Assembly: GCF_028583425.1 (NCBI RefSeq)
Contig: NC_072793.1
Location: 173,143,681 to 173,207,680, forward strand
Source of the DNA: Eublepharis macularius
Lineage: Eukaryota > Chordata > Lepidosauria > Squamata > Eublepharidae
Length of the DNA: 64,000 bases
Direction of reading: 5' to 3'
The position numbers were made by a program, and so were the translations under genes. The notes under the pieces were generated by a model. It made no database searches. It saw only the letters and a program-made list of their open reading frames with translations, and had not been told where the DNA came from. Positions 1 through 16,803 of this stretch are shown here, one piece after another. How positions within the stretch are numbered: position 1 is the stretch's first letter; every line of letters begins with the position of its first letter.

Positions 1-44
1 GCCTCCGGCGGGCCGGGGGCCTCCCGGGGTCGCGGCTGCCCCCC

Positions 45-990
45 TTCACCATTTCCTTATTCAAAAAAAGTCTAATATTGGGTGCTTGAAAGCAGGCCAC
101 ATGCGAGGCCTTAGGTCCAAAACCAGAGCCTGGATCAGCACCAGCACATTTCCTCTTGTGGGCGACAGTCTCTGGAGTTCAGGGGTGTGTGATTTGGGGT
201 GATCCAAAGATTATTTGGGGTTGTAGGGGGCTTATATTTTCACCAGTTCCATAGTCAAAGCCATGTGTAATAATGGGTGCTTGGAAGCAGGCCACATGTG
301 AGGCCTGAGGTCCAGAACCAGAGACTGGATCAGTACCAGCACATGTCCTCTTGTGGGGGACAGTGTCTGGAGTTCAGATCTGTGTGATTTGGGGTAATCC
401 AAAGATTATTTGGGGTTGCAGGGGGCTTATTTTTTCACCACTTCCTTATTCAAAAAGATGTCTAATACAGGGTACTTGGAGGGAGGCCTCATGCGAGGAC
501 TTAGGTCCAGAACCAGAGACTGGATCAGCACCAGCGCATGTCCTCTTGTAGGGGACAGTCTCTGGAGTTCAGGGGTGTGTGATTTGGGGTAATCCAAAGA
601 TTGTTTTGGGTTTCAGAGGGCTTATATTTTCACCACTTGCTTATTCAAAGCCATGTCTAATACAGGGTGCTTGGAGGGAGGCCACATTCGAGGACTTAGG
701 TCCAGAACCAGAGACTGGATCAACACCGGCACATGTCCTCTTTGGGGGGACAGTCTCTGGAGTTCAGGGGTGTGTGATTTGGGGTGATCCAAAGATTATT
801 TGGTGTTGCAGGAGGCTTATGTTTTCACCATTTGCTTATTCAAAAAATGTCTAATACTGGGTGCTTGGTGGCAGGCCACATGCAATGCCTGAGGTCCAGA
901 ACCAGAGACTGGATCAGCACCATCTCATGTCCTCTTGTGGGGGACAGTCTCTGGAGTTCGGATCTGTGTGATTTGGGGTGATCCAAAGTT
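45..990. repeat. 194-bp tandem repeat, about 4.9 copies
   Basis: A unit of about 194 bp recurs head to tail. Landmarks such as 'ttattcaaa', 'gaggcc', 'agactggatcagcacc' and 'ctctggagttc' reappear near 45, 237, 431, 626 and 820. Copies differ from each other at many sites, so this is an aged minisatellite or satellite fragment. It gives rise to several short chance open frames which I do not treat as genes. The copy series ends abruptly near 990. The left end may continue beyond the window. Confidence 0.9.
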
Positions 991-1437
991 TTTTCCTTGC
1001 TGCAGCTGCTGCCCCTTTCTTCTTATTGAATTGTTCTGGGGGATCCTATTTTGAAGCTGTTTACTCAAGATCTGGGTTTTGTAGGGTGACCCAGCATAGG
1101 TCCACTTAGAATGCTGAGTCTTGTGAATATGAAGGTGTATAATATGTGCCCCTGCAAACTTCATTTTGGAGTGTAGAGCTTTTCAGTTTTCCCACAATAT
1201 TTTTCTTTGGCTTTGCGAATAACGAATAAGGAATAAGGAAGTGCGAATAAGGAACTGGGAATAAATAACCAACTTCATCTTCGTCCAAAATGGGCCTCTA
1301 TGGAACCTGAAGCCACTTAAACCTCATCCAACCTCCAAAGGTACTGAGTTCAGATCCTGGACTTAAGTCCACTGCAGGGACTTCTTTATACATATCTGAG
1401 GAAGTGGCCAGTGCCTCACTAAGGCTCATATTGAAAT
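991..1437. other. No gene seen; short imperfect gaataa-rich stretch
   Basis: No convincing exon or known repeat was recognised. Positions about 1215-1265 hold an imperfect direct repeat of 'gaataagga'-like words. The rest reads as unique or very old sequence. Confidence 0.5.
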
Positions 1438-1612
1438 AAATAATAATAATTACACTCAGTTTATATACCGCCCTTCAGAACAACTTAATGCCCACTCAGA
1501 GCAGTTTACGAAGTATGTCCTCATTATCCCCACAACAAAACACCCTGTGAGGTGGGTGGGGCTGAGAGAGCTCCAGAGAGCAGTGACTACCCCAAGTTCA
1601 CCCAGCTGCCTT
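1438..1612 (-). repeat. MIR-like tRNA SINE, 3' two thirds
   Basis: On the minus strand this reads through the conserved core 'gctgggtgaacttgggg', then 'cctcacagggtgt' and 'ttgtggggataat', and ends in the L2-like tail 'gggcggtatataaa' with ATT repeats. The tRNA head is missing. Complete copies of the same family lie at 8604, 13285, 28955 and 42325. Confidence 0.8.
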
Positions 1613-1623
1613 CGGCCTTCATT

Positions 1624-1670
1624 GTGCCAGGGGACTTTTGGTTTATTCTGCTGCAACAGACTAACACAGC
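1624..1670 (+). repeat. Fragment of hammerhead-bearing repeat family (3' end)
   Basis: The words 'ggacttttggtttattctg' and 'caacagactaacacagct' match the 3' end of the repeat family seen at 21363-21487 and 22024-22107. Only the end is present, so no ribozyme core is retained. Confidence 0.55.
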
Positions 1671-1684
1671 TTTGCATTCTTCAC

Positions 1685-1935
1685 AGTCTCCCCCATTGCC
1701 AGCCCCCCTGCTTTGGGTCTTGCATTGAAACCCCCCCCCCCAATCTGCCCCTCCAAGGTCCCTTGAGCTCACCCAATTCCCGCCCACCCATCCCCGCTGC
1801 AGCCTGAGAAACAAAGAAGGAAATCCTGCAAGGGAGAGGGGGGAGGACAGGAAATGACTTTCCCAACCCCACCCCAGCCCGCCATGGGTCCCTCTAGGCT
1901 TGCGGACTCTTGTTCCTTTAACTCTTGGAGAGATC
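1685..1935 (-). repeat. Unclassified repeat shared with 36890-37200 and 51568-51900
   Basis: Read on the minus strand, this stretch shares with the other two loci a series of words in the same order: 'agggttaaag'-like start, 'cctagag', 'catttcctg', 'cccctc', 'ttgcag', then 'caatgcaagaccca'. The other two copies come from the segmental duplication, so there are two independent insertions or one old dispersed segment. I do not recognise the family. Confidence 0.45.
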
Positions 1936-3604
1936 TCCCCTAGTAAAAAAAAAACAAGGAGATAAAAAGAAAAGAGCCTCTCTGGGGGGGGGGGGGGGGA
2001 AATGTCTATTCCAATTTGCTTTGACACAACATCTTTCATGCACACTATGAGAGGTTTTTGACAGGAAATCAGCTCCACACAATGGGCAGCGCAGTGCCAG
2101 TTTCTCGTGCCTCAGCGTCCCTCTTGAGCATGGGGGTCTTCAAGCTCCCCCTGAGGTCCATAAAGGTCTCTCTGGGGTATCCTCTTCAACCCCCACCCCC
2201 CATTCAGTTCTGGGCAGTTCTGGCATCTTTCTGCAACGTTCTGCTCCAATGTCAGCAATATTTGCAGTACCAGATCGGTTAGGAACGAGGCTGCATGCAT
2301 TGCTGGGGTGTTGCAGGACCCATGGGGGGGGATGTCGCATCACGACGGTTTTCTTGGTAGACTTTTTATGGGGAGGTTTGCCATTGCCTTCTCCACTCAT
2401 CTACACTTTACCCCCAGGAAACTGGGTACTATAAATATAAATATATCCGTATACAATATCCTCCAATACATCCAGTCCGCATAATAAATAATATAAACAC
2501 AGTATCAAAACACATTCATGGATGCATGCGTATGGCCATTAGTCCAAATTAGGAATAACTGTTCTTTTCTTCTCTTGCAGAGATGCCAGGTCGAAGTCTT
2601 AAGGGGACAAACACCATCCTTGGAAGACAAGCAGGTAGATGTCAGACCAACTTGCCGCCTTAACAATAATGTTCTTTGCATTCTTTTTACAGGTCAGATA
2701 CTGCAAATGGGTATTTCATGCATTTCATTACCATGAAATCATTGAATTTTCAATCAGCACACAAATAATTATAATGTTCTCACTTACTTCTTCATGAGAT
2801 TTCATGATTGGTTTTAGATTTTGTTAAATTATTCGGACTTTCAATCATGTGACATTCTACTTTGCCAAAAAGTCACACTATGTCCAGCTGCAGGATAACC
2901 TATATAAATCATTAAAGATAACAGGAAAAGTTAAGTGAACAGATCGTCATTGGTCCATTCTAACAGCTAGAGAAACATTTTTCTGCTAATGCCCACTCTT
3001 TTTAATTGAGAAAAAACCAATGAACACCATGCTGTGAAACTGGCAAATAATGCAAAGTTTGTTCTTACAATGCTTAACAAATTAAAGTGTGGCGTGTACA
3101 GGCAGATATACAATCAAATGAAAGTCATTCTCAATATACAGGAAACTTTCTTCCCACTGTTTCAGTCTTTCATCTTCTGTAATGCTGTTAACACAAGACC
3201 TACGCACATCCGGTTATATCATGCGTTTCAGTGCCTTCCTCAGAAAAAGGGACAGCATAGGTGGAGTGTGTGTCTGTATGCAAGCTAGGGAGATGAAGAA
3301 GAGGAAGTAAGTTTCTTGATAGTATGAGTCCACACATACAAGGGATAGCATCAGATAGAGCAGTTATAGTGTGTCTTCCTCTATAAGTCCCCTCTGTAAC
3401 CAGAGACCAGGAAAAAGGGACAGCATACAAGTCCTTCAGTTCTTACACTGCCTTGCAGGAGAGAATGCAACATGGACGCTGAGATGTTTACACCTGGCAA
3501 ATCCCAGTTAAGGTGGGGGGGAACCAAATGTCTTAAAGAACTGACATCCAGATGGCGCGACACATTAGAATTGGGGGGCGGGGACAAAAGAACATACTTG
3601 TGCA
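1936..3604. other. No gene seen; repeat-poor spacer with a G run
   Basis: A run of about 15 G lies near 1984-1999. Open frames here are short and lack splice signals or domain content. The stretch around 3440-3540 looks like part of an older interspersed repeat that I cannot name. Confidence 0.4.
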
Positions 3605-3780
3605 CAGAATGCATAAATAACTCATGGAACTCCCTGCCACATGATATAATTAAGGACACTAGCTGTAAGAGACTTTGAAAAAGTATTGGAAATTGTATGG
3701 CGGGAAGGTCTATTAGGCACAGTGGCTGTACAGAACCTTCCTCCTTGTTTGGAGGCAATATATACCTCTACTAGTTTTTT
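3605..3780 (+). repeat. CR1 LINE 3' fragment (diverged)
   Basis: The words 'tggaactccctgccaca', 'aggtctattaggcacagtgg' and 'cctccttgtttggaggcaa' follow the order seen in the 3' region of the CR1 copies at 50640 and 60000. The fragment is short and diverged. Confidence 0.6.
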
Positions 3781-3999
3781 TTGGGGGGGTGCTGTCCCCC
3801 ATGTTCCTGGGGAATTAGACTGAAGACTTACTGAAGCAGAGGGCTGCACCATGTCATTTTCAACCCTTCAGATACTTGAAGAGGTCCAGAAGTGGACAAT
3901 TCTACTGGGGAAACTGGAAGCTTCGCTCTAGGTAGACGCACTGATCCGTTTGAGAAGTGAGTGACTTTGGACACTGCATCAGAAATGCTTCCTATCATA

Positions 4000-4115
4000 T
4001 TGGCCACTTGGGAAGGAAAAGAACCCAGGAAAATCCTGTGAAGGACCGCCCCCCAAGACCCTGGAGAGCCACTGCCAGTAAGAATCAACGATGCTGACCT
4101 TCTTGGGCCTGATTT
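4000..4115 (+). repeat. tRNA-derived SINE body fragment
   Basis: 'gaccctggagagccactgcc' followed by 'gctgacc' matches, in forward orientation, the body of the SINE family seen reversed at 14085, 28490 and 29930. The tRNA-like head is not preserved here. Confidence 0.5.
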
Positions 4116-4164
4116 AACTACTTCATTTATTCTCCGTCTTTCTCTGTAAAATGGTCTAGATAAT

Positions 4165-4340
4165 TTTCTTCTCCTCAGTTTTGTTTTCACAACAACCCTG
4201 TGAAGTAGATTAAGCAAAGAGTTTGTGACTAGCCAAGGTCACCCAGCGAGGTTCCACAACAGAAGGGCGTGGGATTCAAACTGGGGTGTTGCACATCCTA
4301 GTCCAACACCATGACCATGATACCACACTAGCTCTCCCTT
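4165..4340 (-). repeat. MIR-like SINE, second subfamily
   Basis: On the minus strand it reads 'agagctagtgtggtatcatg', a tRNA-like promoter region, then 'gctgggtgaccttggctagt' and 'cacagggttgttgtgaaaac'. This matches the subfamily at 31880-32100 and 47755-47945 rather than the family with the Sauria-type head. Confidence 0.65.
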
Positions 4341-4564
4341 TAATGTAGTATAAGGCAGATTCAGAGGTTCTTCAGAAGGAGAATCCATGCAGTACATGCT
4401 TAATTGGATCCTGAGTTTGGAGACCAGCAGAGAAACTTATTGGGAGGCAGGGGCACTCCGGCAGGCCGGGTACCAGCTGGAAGTGGGCAACTGTAGTGGT
4501 GGTATAGGCTTGTGGGTCTCTCACTGACTCTTACCAGCCCCCTCTAAACTCCACTAGCCATCTG

Positions 4565-4648
4565 CTTCAACTATCCGTTCTTAGAACCATAGAATCATAG
4601 GGTTGGAAGGGTCATCCGGGGTCATCTAGTCTAACCCCCTGCACAATG
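4565..4648 (-). repeat. CR1-like LINE fragment interrupted by a Penelope-like insertion
   Basis: The sequence 'agaatcatagggttggaagg' followed by 'catctagtctaaccccctgc' is the familiar antisense end of amniote CR1-type elements. It resumes after the insertion at 4649-4724. Confidence 0.65.
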
Positions 4649-4724
4649 TATTGTCGAAGGCTTTCACGGCCGGAGAACGATGGCTGTTGTGGGTTTTCCG
4701 GGCTGTATTGCCGTGGTCTTGGCA
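4649..4724 (-). mobile_element. Penelope-like repeat fragment with 13-bp target duplication
   Basis: This 76-bp piece is the same family as 21674-21772 (shared words 'ttgtgggttttccgggctgt' and 'attgccgtggtcttggca'). It is flanked on both sides by the identical 13-mer 'cccctgcacaatg' at 4636-4648 and 4725-4737, which is the mark of a retrotransposed insertion. It stops short of the hammerhead core seen in the longer copy. Confidence 0.75.
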
Positions 4725-4737
4725 CCCCTGCACAATG

Positions 4738-5009
4738 CTGGAAATGAATCTTCCGAAAGGATTTTAAAAATCACGCCCCAAATGCACCTTCAACGCGCTG
4801 GTTACTGCAAGCTCCAAACTACGACTTCTAAAAGGAATTCAAAAAGCCTATTTTGCAGATGGGGGGGGGGGATGGGAGAAATGTGAGCCAGGAAGCTGCA
4901 CCCATTAGACATCCCCCTTGCACCCTCTCTAGGAAGCAAAGTTCCGCTGATTTAACTATTTGCTGACCTTTGCATGGATTACTGAAATCGGGTATCGGGA
5001 CAAGCTGCT
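4738..5009. other. No gene seen; old CR1-like remnant passing into CpG-rich DNA
   Basis: The left part continues the interrupted CR1-like fragment. A G run lies near 4861-4870. No exon is evident. Confidence 0.4.
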
Positions 5010-5645
5010 ATTGAATTCCCCTATAACGCACGCCTGGACGCCGGCAGCTTGACCACGGCGGGGGCATCCCAAGGCGCGCTTACACGGGAGCAAGCCCCAT
5101 TGTAAATCTCAGGGCGAAAATACCGGGCTGTGCTCGGCGCTGAAAGCCGCCGTTTCTCCGCAGGGCCAGCGTCCTCCTAAGGCTGCCCGGGGAAAGGGGG
5201 GGGGGGGATCAGCAAGCGGGCTGAGCGCCAGCGAGCGTCCCGTTGCCACGCAGTTCGCGGCAAGCTTCAGCCGCCTCCAAGGGTCTGCGGACGACGCCTG
5301 TTGGTGCGCTCATGGTTAACTGCAAGGCAGGAAAGCTCCGGCCCCCAGAGAGACAGGAAAAGCGGAGGCGCCTTCCTAGGGAAGGGGGAAAGTCCGACGG
5401 CCCGCCCTGCCTTGGAGGAGAAAGAATGGCTCTTTTTAGATGAGCGCACAAAAGCGCTTTGCGTTGCAACGGACGCGATCCGGGTTCAATTGCGCTCCTC
5501 CCAAAGCGGCTGCGCTCTTGGAGGCGTTGCGCGCTCGGGGCTTAAGGGGATTCCGCGCACGTCCCCCGTGCAAACTGGTCCCCTTCCTGTGAATTGCGGA
5601 CATCGTTTCCCCGGCTGGGTTCTGCAACCTGAGCACCGCTGGCTG
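5010..5645 (+). promoter_or_regulatory. CpG-rich island at the 5' end of ZNF-1
   Basis: CpG dinucleotides are dense here ('cgcgcttacacggg', 'ttgcgcgctcggggc'), in contrast with the CpG-poor surroundings. It lies directly before the first coding exon of ZNF-1, so it is a plausible promoter and 5' UTR region. No TATA box is evident. An acceptor-like 'tctcctccctagcag' just before the ATG at 5674 suggests a non-coding first exon inside this island. Confidence 0.65.
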
Positions 5646-5673
5646 AAGCAGCTCTGGTTCTCCTCCCTAGCAG

Positions 5674-11662
<5,989 letters not shown>

Positions 11663-12276
11663 AGGAAAACTCAAGCAACAAAGATGACTGCTTTCTCCCC
11701 TCACCCCCAAACACGTTGTGTGAACTAGTAATTTGATAGTGTTTTTAAAAAGTGCTTTGCACTTCTTACCTAGATTTAGGGATAGGGGGCAAGATCGGAA
11801 CACTGGCATGGAAGTTTCCTTGTTTGTCTCCCATCTACTAGCATGCTATCAGGATACTGCTCCATTAAGAGAGAGTTTATGTACAGCAGACAAATCAATC
11901 CCTTGCCAATATGTTGCCTTGCTGAGAGATTCTATGCACCAGTGTGCGGTGACGTTCTTCTGCACTGATATTGTCCGCATTCGTTTCTTTCATCTTCTCA
12001 CCATGAGGGTTTTTCGTGACCTCCATCCACTGGGCTCAAATCTTGTTGGGTACTGGTGGCCCCCATCTAATGTTTGAGTTGATCAGGAATTTTGTATTTC
12101 ATTTGGAATCACAATCGGTTTTGTTAGGATTCCAGTTTCAGTAGTTTTGACTTGTCGTTTCTATATTACACACAGCAAAGCTTTTTAAAAATGGGGCAGA
12201 GTTGCTTTGTTCCTTATATATATGCCCATTCTATATAACTTATTTTGTAAGTCACTGGTGCAAGTTACTTTGGAAG
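11663..12276. other. Downstream of ZNF-1: probable 3' UTR, no other gene
   Basis: Sequence immediately after the ZNF-1 stop. I saw no clear canonical poly(A) signal close to the stop. No other gene or repeat was recognised. Confidence 0.4.
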
Positions 12277-12398
<122 letters not shown>

Positions 12399-12855
12399 CA
12401 ACTCTCTATGTCTTAAATCCATTCTTAACTCTACAAACCACCTAGGTCAGGCTCTTGTAATTTAAACACAAGAAACTTGCTATTGGTTAACTTCCAACAA
12501 GAGGAAAATGGAAATTGAGACAAATCATCTACATCTTGAAGATGCAAAAGGAAATGTGGGCCAAGTGGACAGAGATGAGGTGACAGGGGTCTCTGAGCCA
12601 GAGGAGGGGAGGATTCTCTAAGCAGCAGGTCCATTTTCAAAGGCCTGCAAGGGAGAAGATTCTCCAGGCCAGGAGGAATATGGAAAAAGTAAAGGTAGCC
12701 ATGCTTTGTTTAAAGATCTTGCAATTCTGTTACCCAGAAAAAGTGCAGCAGAACGTAGCTTCCTGAAAATCTTAGCTTTCGTTTAAAAACAAATACAAGA
12801 AGAAAGTAAGGGAGGATTATTGATAGAGGTGAAGAGGGAGGAACACTTTTTCTAA

Positions 12856-13088
12856 GAGCGGAACTACAAGTGACAAAAGGCATAGGTCGGACATTTGTCA
12901 GCTTCCCTCAAGTTTTGATGGGAAATGTAGGCAGCTTGGCGGAATGTTGGACAAGTGACAGTTGAAAAGTCCATTGGACAGCAGTCAGAGAGCCAAGCTG
13001 CAAGGCTAGGATGCCTACATTTCCCATCAAAACTTGAGGGAAGCTGACAAGTGTCCAACCTGTGCCTTTGTCAATTGTAGTTCCGCTC
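12856..13088. mobile_element. Harbinger-like MITE, 233 bp, TAA target duplication
   Basis: The ends are inverted copies of 'gagcggaactacaagtgaca'-type sequence (right end 'ttgtagttccgctc'), and a second inverted segment 'ttgatgggaaatgtaggca' lies inward on each side. The element is flanked by TAA at 12853-12855 and 13089-13091, a 3-bp duplication expected of PIF/Harbinger elements. It encodes nothing. Confidence 0.8.
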
Positions 13089-13284
13089 TAACTTAAGGGG
13101 AAGAGTTTTTTGTTTTTTTGGTTCAGAGATGCTTAGAAGGTTTCAAGTGCAGAAAAGCTACTGTGCTTGAAATAAATGTGGATATTTACCAAAGGAGGAT
13201 TTTTTCCCCTTAGCCTGTATTCCCACAAAACCTTTTGTATGTAAGTTGAAAACCTAGACAATGGCCTTTAAGCCAGTTTGGTGT

Positions 13285-13516
13285 GAGAGCCAGTTTGGTG
13301 TAGTGGTTAAGAGTGCAGGACTCTAACCTGGAGAACCAGGTTTGATTCCCCTCCACTTGAAGCCAGCTGGGTGACCTTGGGTCAGTCACAGCTTCTAGGA
13401 GCTCTGTCAGCCCCACCCACTTCACAGGGTGATTGTTGTTGTTGTGGGGATAACAGTAACATACTTTGTAAACTGCTCTGAGTGAGTGTTATATAAATCA
13501 AATATTATTATTATAA
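13285..13516 (+). repeat. Complete MIR-like tRNA SINE
   Basis: Same family as 8604-8854. The head motif 'agccagtttggtgt' occurs twice (13270 and 13288), suggesting a small tandem duplication at the 5' end or insertion next to an older head. It ends in (ATT)n. Confidence 0.85.
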
Positions 13517-13529
13517 TCTTCTCTTAATT

Positions 13530-13640
13530 ATTTTATTTACAGCATGCATCTCATGTTGAGACTCAAGGTGGATTATGCAGCATGAGGCAAAGCAGTTAAA
13601 TAGCATGAGAAAACTAACAAACAGTGCAATAAAGCAAGGG
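13530..13640 (-). repeat. L2-like LINE 3' tail
   Basis: The text 'ttgagactcaaggtggatta' and the spacing around it match the tails at 20855, 34930 and 35565. On the minus strand this is a 3' end followed by AT-rich sequence. Confidence 0.55.
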
Positions 13641-14084
13641 TCTTAATTGGGGTTGTAATTCTATGCTTCAGAATTTGGGATTAAGCTTTGTGGAAGCCAC
13701 TGATTGCATGTACTTCCTCCTTTTCTATCCTGACACTGAAAACAAGGATGAAGTAGTCTGGGAAACTCATCTCTTATATTTCATGAAACATTTCATCTAA
13801 GAGATCTGTGTGACCCTGAGGCTAGCGTGTTACGTGCTGTAGAATGGTCATGAAATAAAACAAAAAGTAAGATTGGACAGCGGTCCATTGAAGCATGTTT
13901 TGGTACTTTTGGGATCCTAAACATCCAGGGTACATCATTAGATTGCGTAAACATGAATGTGACCATCTGGGTTGAGCTGAATTACTGTCACAGAGGAACG
14001 TCGCTGTTGATTAAAACAAAGAACTGAATTTAGAGTGTTTTGGCTGCTTTCTCTGATGTTAAGTGCTGACAAGTTTTCTCTCTT
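13641..14084. other. No gene seen
   Basis: Unique-looking sequence without recognised exon or repeat. Confidence 0.4.
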
Positions 14085-14300
14085 TGAACACATGAAGCTA
14101 ATTTATATTCAATCAAACCATTGGTCCATTAAGTTCACTATTGTCTCCTCAGATTGGCAGCAGCTCTCCAGCATCTCAGATGTCTTTTACAGTATTTTTT
14201 TAACTGGATTCTTTTCACTGGAGATACAAGGATTGAATCTGGGAGCTTCTGCATGCCAAGCAGCTTCCCTACTGCTGAGCCATGGACCTTCTCCTTATTT
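14085..14300 (-). repeat. tRNA-derived SINE
   Basis: On the minus strand this reads 'ggctcagcagtagggaagct', 'tgcatgcagaagctcccaga' and then 'gagagctgctgcc' and 'tggaccaatggtttgattg'. The head has tRNA-like boxes and the tail resembles a CR1-type end. Same family as 28490 and 29930. Confidence 0.7.
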
Positions 14301-14370
14301 ATCTCAATCTCCTCCTCTTGTTATGAGGAGTTGTTTGAGAGTGTTAATACATATGTAACAATGTTATACT

Positions 14371-14605
14371 TTGGTCATATAATGAGAAGGTAAGACTCAC
14401 TAGAAAAGAAAGTAATGGTAGGAAAAGTTGAAAGCAGTAGGAAAAGGGGAAGATACGCTATGATGTGGATTGACTCCATAAAGGAAGCCAAAACTTTCAG
14501 TTTGCAAAACCTAAGCAAGGCAGTCAGTGATAGGATGTTTTGCAGGTCAATTAACTCATAGAGTTGCTGGAAGTCAGAAGTAACTTGACAGCACATAACG
14601 CATGC
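14371..14605 (+). repeat. BovB LINE 3' fragment
   Basis: It encodes, with decay, the end of the BovB reverse transcriptase region: FGHIMRR, then the words for 'GKVE.SRKRGR' and 'WIDSIKEA'. It ends with 'agaagtaacttgacagcaca', the BovB 3' end that SINE tails copy. A better copy lies at 56130. Confidence 0.75.
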
Positions 14606-15335
14606 AATCTTGTTGAGCTGTTTCTTCTTTACTTGTAGGCAAATGTATTTATCTGTTCCACTGCTTTTGCGTTGCTAATTTTAGGCATTGCTATTTCAAG
14701 TTCTGCATGATTTACAGGATCAGGTCCCATATCTGTCTTGCCAGAGTTCTGAACCCATTGCAGGATGGTGGCCTCTTCAAATTTTTGGTATAGCTTTATA
14801 TGGAGTCAAAGTATGCCATGATGACTTGGGGGCGGGGGGCGGAGGGAATCCTATTTTGTGTTCAAGTTATTGGCATATTTCAGCAATTCAGGTTATTATA
14901 GGACAGACAAATTAAAAAGTTACTGCATTACAAATACAATTATAACTTATTTCTGCGATAACCTTTGACACAACTTCAAAGCAGCATGGAGAAACTTAGC
15001 CACTATCTCGGTGACATCAGGAAAGAAATCATTCAACAGTCTATAAACTTTGAGCAAGTCAGGACAATCCATCATACTAGCTAGAACAGATTTTAAATAT
15101 GTGTGATGTATATCAGCATACAAATGACAATGCAGGAGAACATGTGTTTATGACACACCTTAATGGATTTTATAGATCTAAAGTGGAAGGACATTGATTG
15201 TATAAACATTCTTAGATGAGCTTCTAGATACATGTCATCATAATATCAGACACTGCTTTGAATAAATCTTCAGATCATTGAGTAGCAGGTTCTGAATTTA
15301 GCAGGTGGGAATGAGCGCAGGTTGAAATTGATCCA
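14606..15335. other. No gene seen
   Basis: AT-rich sequence; short unconvincing open frames only. Confidence 0.4.
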
Positions 15336-15343
15336 GTACTGAT

Positions 15344-15696
15344 TAGAGATGGGCACAAACTGAAGTACGAACCAAAGTTTGGCACGAACTGGCCTGTTTC
15401 GTGGTTTATGAACCGGCGGTTCATCGGAGCCCATTTCTGATGAACTGCTGCAAACTTTAGGCAGTTCACTGGTTCGTCACTGCAGACAGCCTGGCACTGA
15501 TCAATCAATTTCCTAGGCAATGGGGGGGATGGACTTTCTGCAGACCTCCTGCTGACCCAGAAATGACCTTCGGCTGACCCGGAAGTGACATTTTCACAAA
15601 CCAAATGAGCCAGTTCATGAACTGGAGCAGATTCATGAAATGCAACGAACCATGAACCACACGGTTTGTTTTTTCCCCCGTTTGTGCCAATCTCTA
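15344..15696. mobile_element. Non-autonomous hAT-like element, 353 bp, 8-bp target duplication
   Basis: The termini are inverted: left 'tagagatgggcacaaac', right 'gtttgtgccaatctcta'. The element is bounded by an exact 8-bp direct repeat 'gtactgat' at 15336-15343 and 15697-15704, the hallmark of hAT transposition. The interior has further imperfect inverted sequence around 'gaacca' words and no coding frame. Confidence 0.85.
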
Positions 15697-15704
15697 GTAC
15701 TGAT

Positions 15705-16803
15705 TAACTTGCATTATTTAGGTATTTCACCAGATAATTCAGATGTTTACTTCACGTGATTTAAGGGCTAAGACATGAAATGGGTGGCTTTCAGTTTTTT
15801 GGCTCCTCAGGATTACAGCAGAGTGCACGTGTTGGTTGCGGGGGCGGGGGAGAGTATCAGTCTTGGCACTGAGCATTTTTTCTAAATTAATTTTGAGTAT
15901 TTCAGCTGCATCAATTCAGAATAGCTCAAATGTGCTTGAGCAGCTCAAATTCCTGCCAGAAGTCAAACATTTTTCTAAGCTACCCAAGGAGGCAACCACT
16001 TCAAGCCATTCAGGGGAACGTTTTCAAGAGAACTGAAAGGAACATTAATTGTGGTTGTGCTTCTGCTATTTGTTTCCCAGTGTACTGCTGAAATAGGGAG
16101 TCTGTAACATACATCTTTTGTTACGCTTTCTGTGGTTGTGTGGCAACCCCTGTAAAGCCTTGTGTTGCCTTCTGCGAGATATGAACAAAACAAGATAATG
16201 TTCTGTGGCTCCTGAATGGATTTCTTACAGGAAAAGCTTTCATGAACTAGAGAGTTCAGTTCATCAGATTAATGGTGCTTTTAGAGAGGTGTGAGTGTTT
16301 GTACACACAGCGGCATAGAGAGAAATATTCTAAAGAGTGGGGCCAAAAGTCCATGATACTTTCTTCTCTCACAAGCGTGGTACTGTTCGAAGTAGCTACA
16401 CCCTTTGAAATCAGTGAAATCGCAAATAGTGAAATCAGTAAAATTTAAATGGGGTAACTGCTTGGGATGGCACTGTGAATCTGTTATCCCTTAGAGTGCC
16501 ATAAAATGCTCTCTCTGTTTTTGATGTAATAGACTTAACATAATGTACGATATATTTTCAGGGTGGACTTTTTTGGTATACTAGTGGTGTTTACTTTGCT
16601 GAATCTGTGATTTTTGTTTGGCACATCAAAAAAAGTTGGCCAGTCTATAGTTGCAACAGGAAAGGAGATATACTCAGAGAGGGAGGCTGTTTTTCCTGGA
16701 AAATGCAAAGTAAAGATAGTGAGGGAAAGAGCAATATTAAAACATTCTTCTGCATGAAAGGCTCATGACCATAGTCCTAATTCATCAACAAAGATTAGAA
16801 GTA
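15705..16803. other. No gene seen
   Basis: No recognised exon or repeat. Sequence around 16210-16260 contains 'gaaaagctttcatgaactag' type words also found in hammerhead-family repeats, but too little to call. Confidence 0.4.

Noticed and set aside
45-990. CRISPR array
   Set aside because: The units are contiguous 194-bp repeats without unique spacers, in a vertebrate setting.
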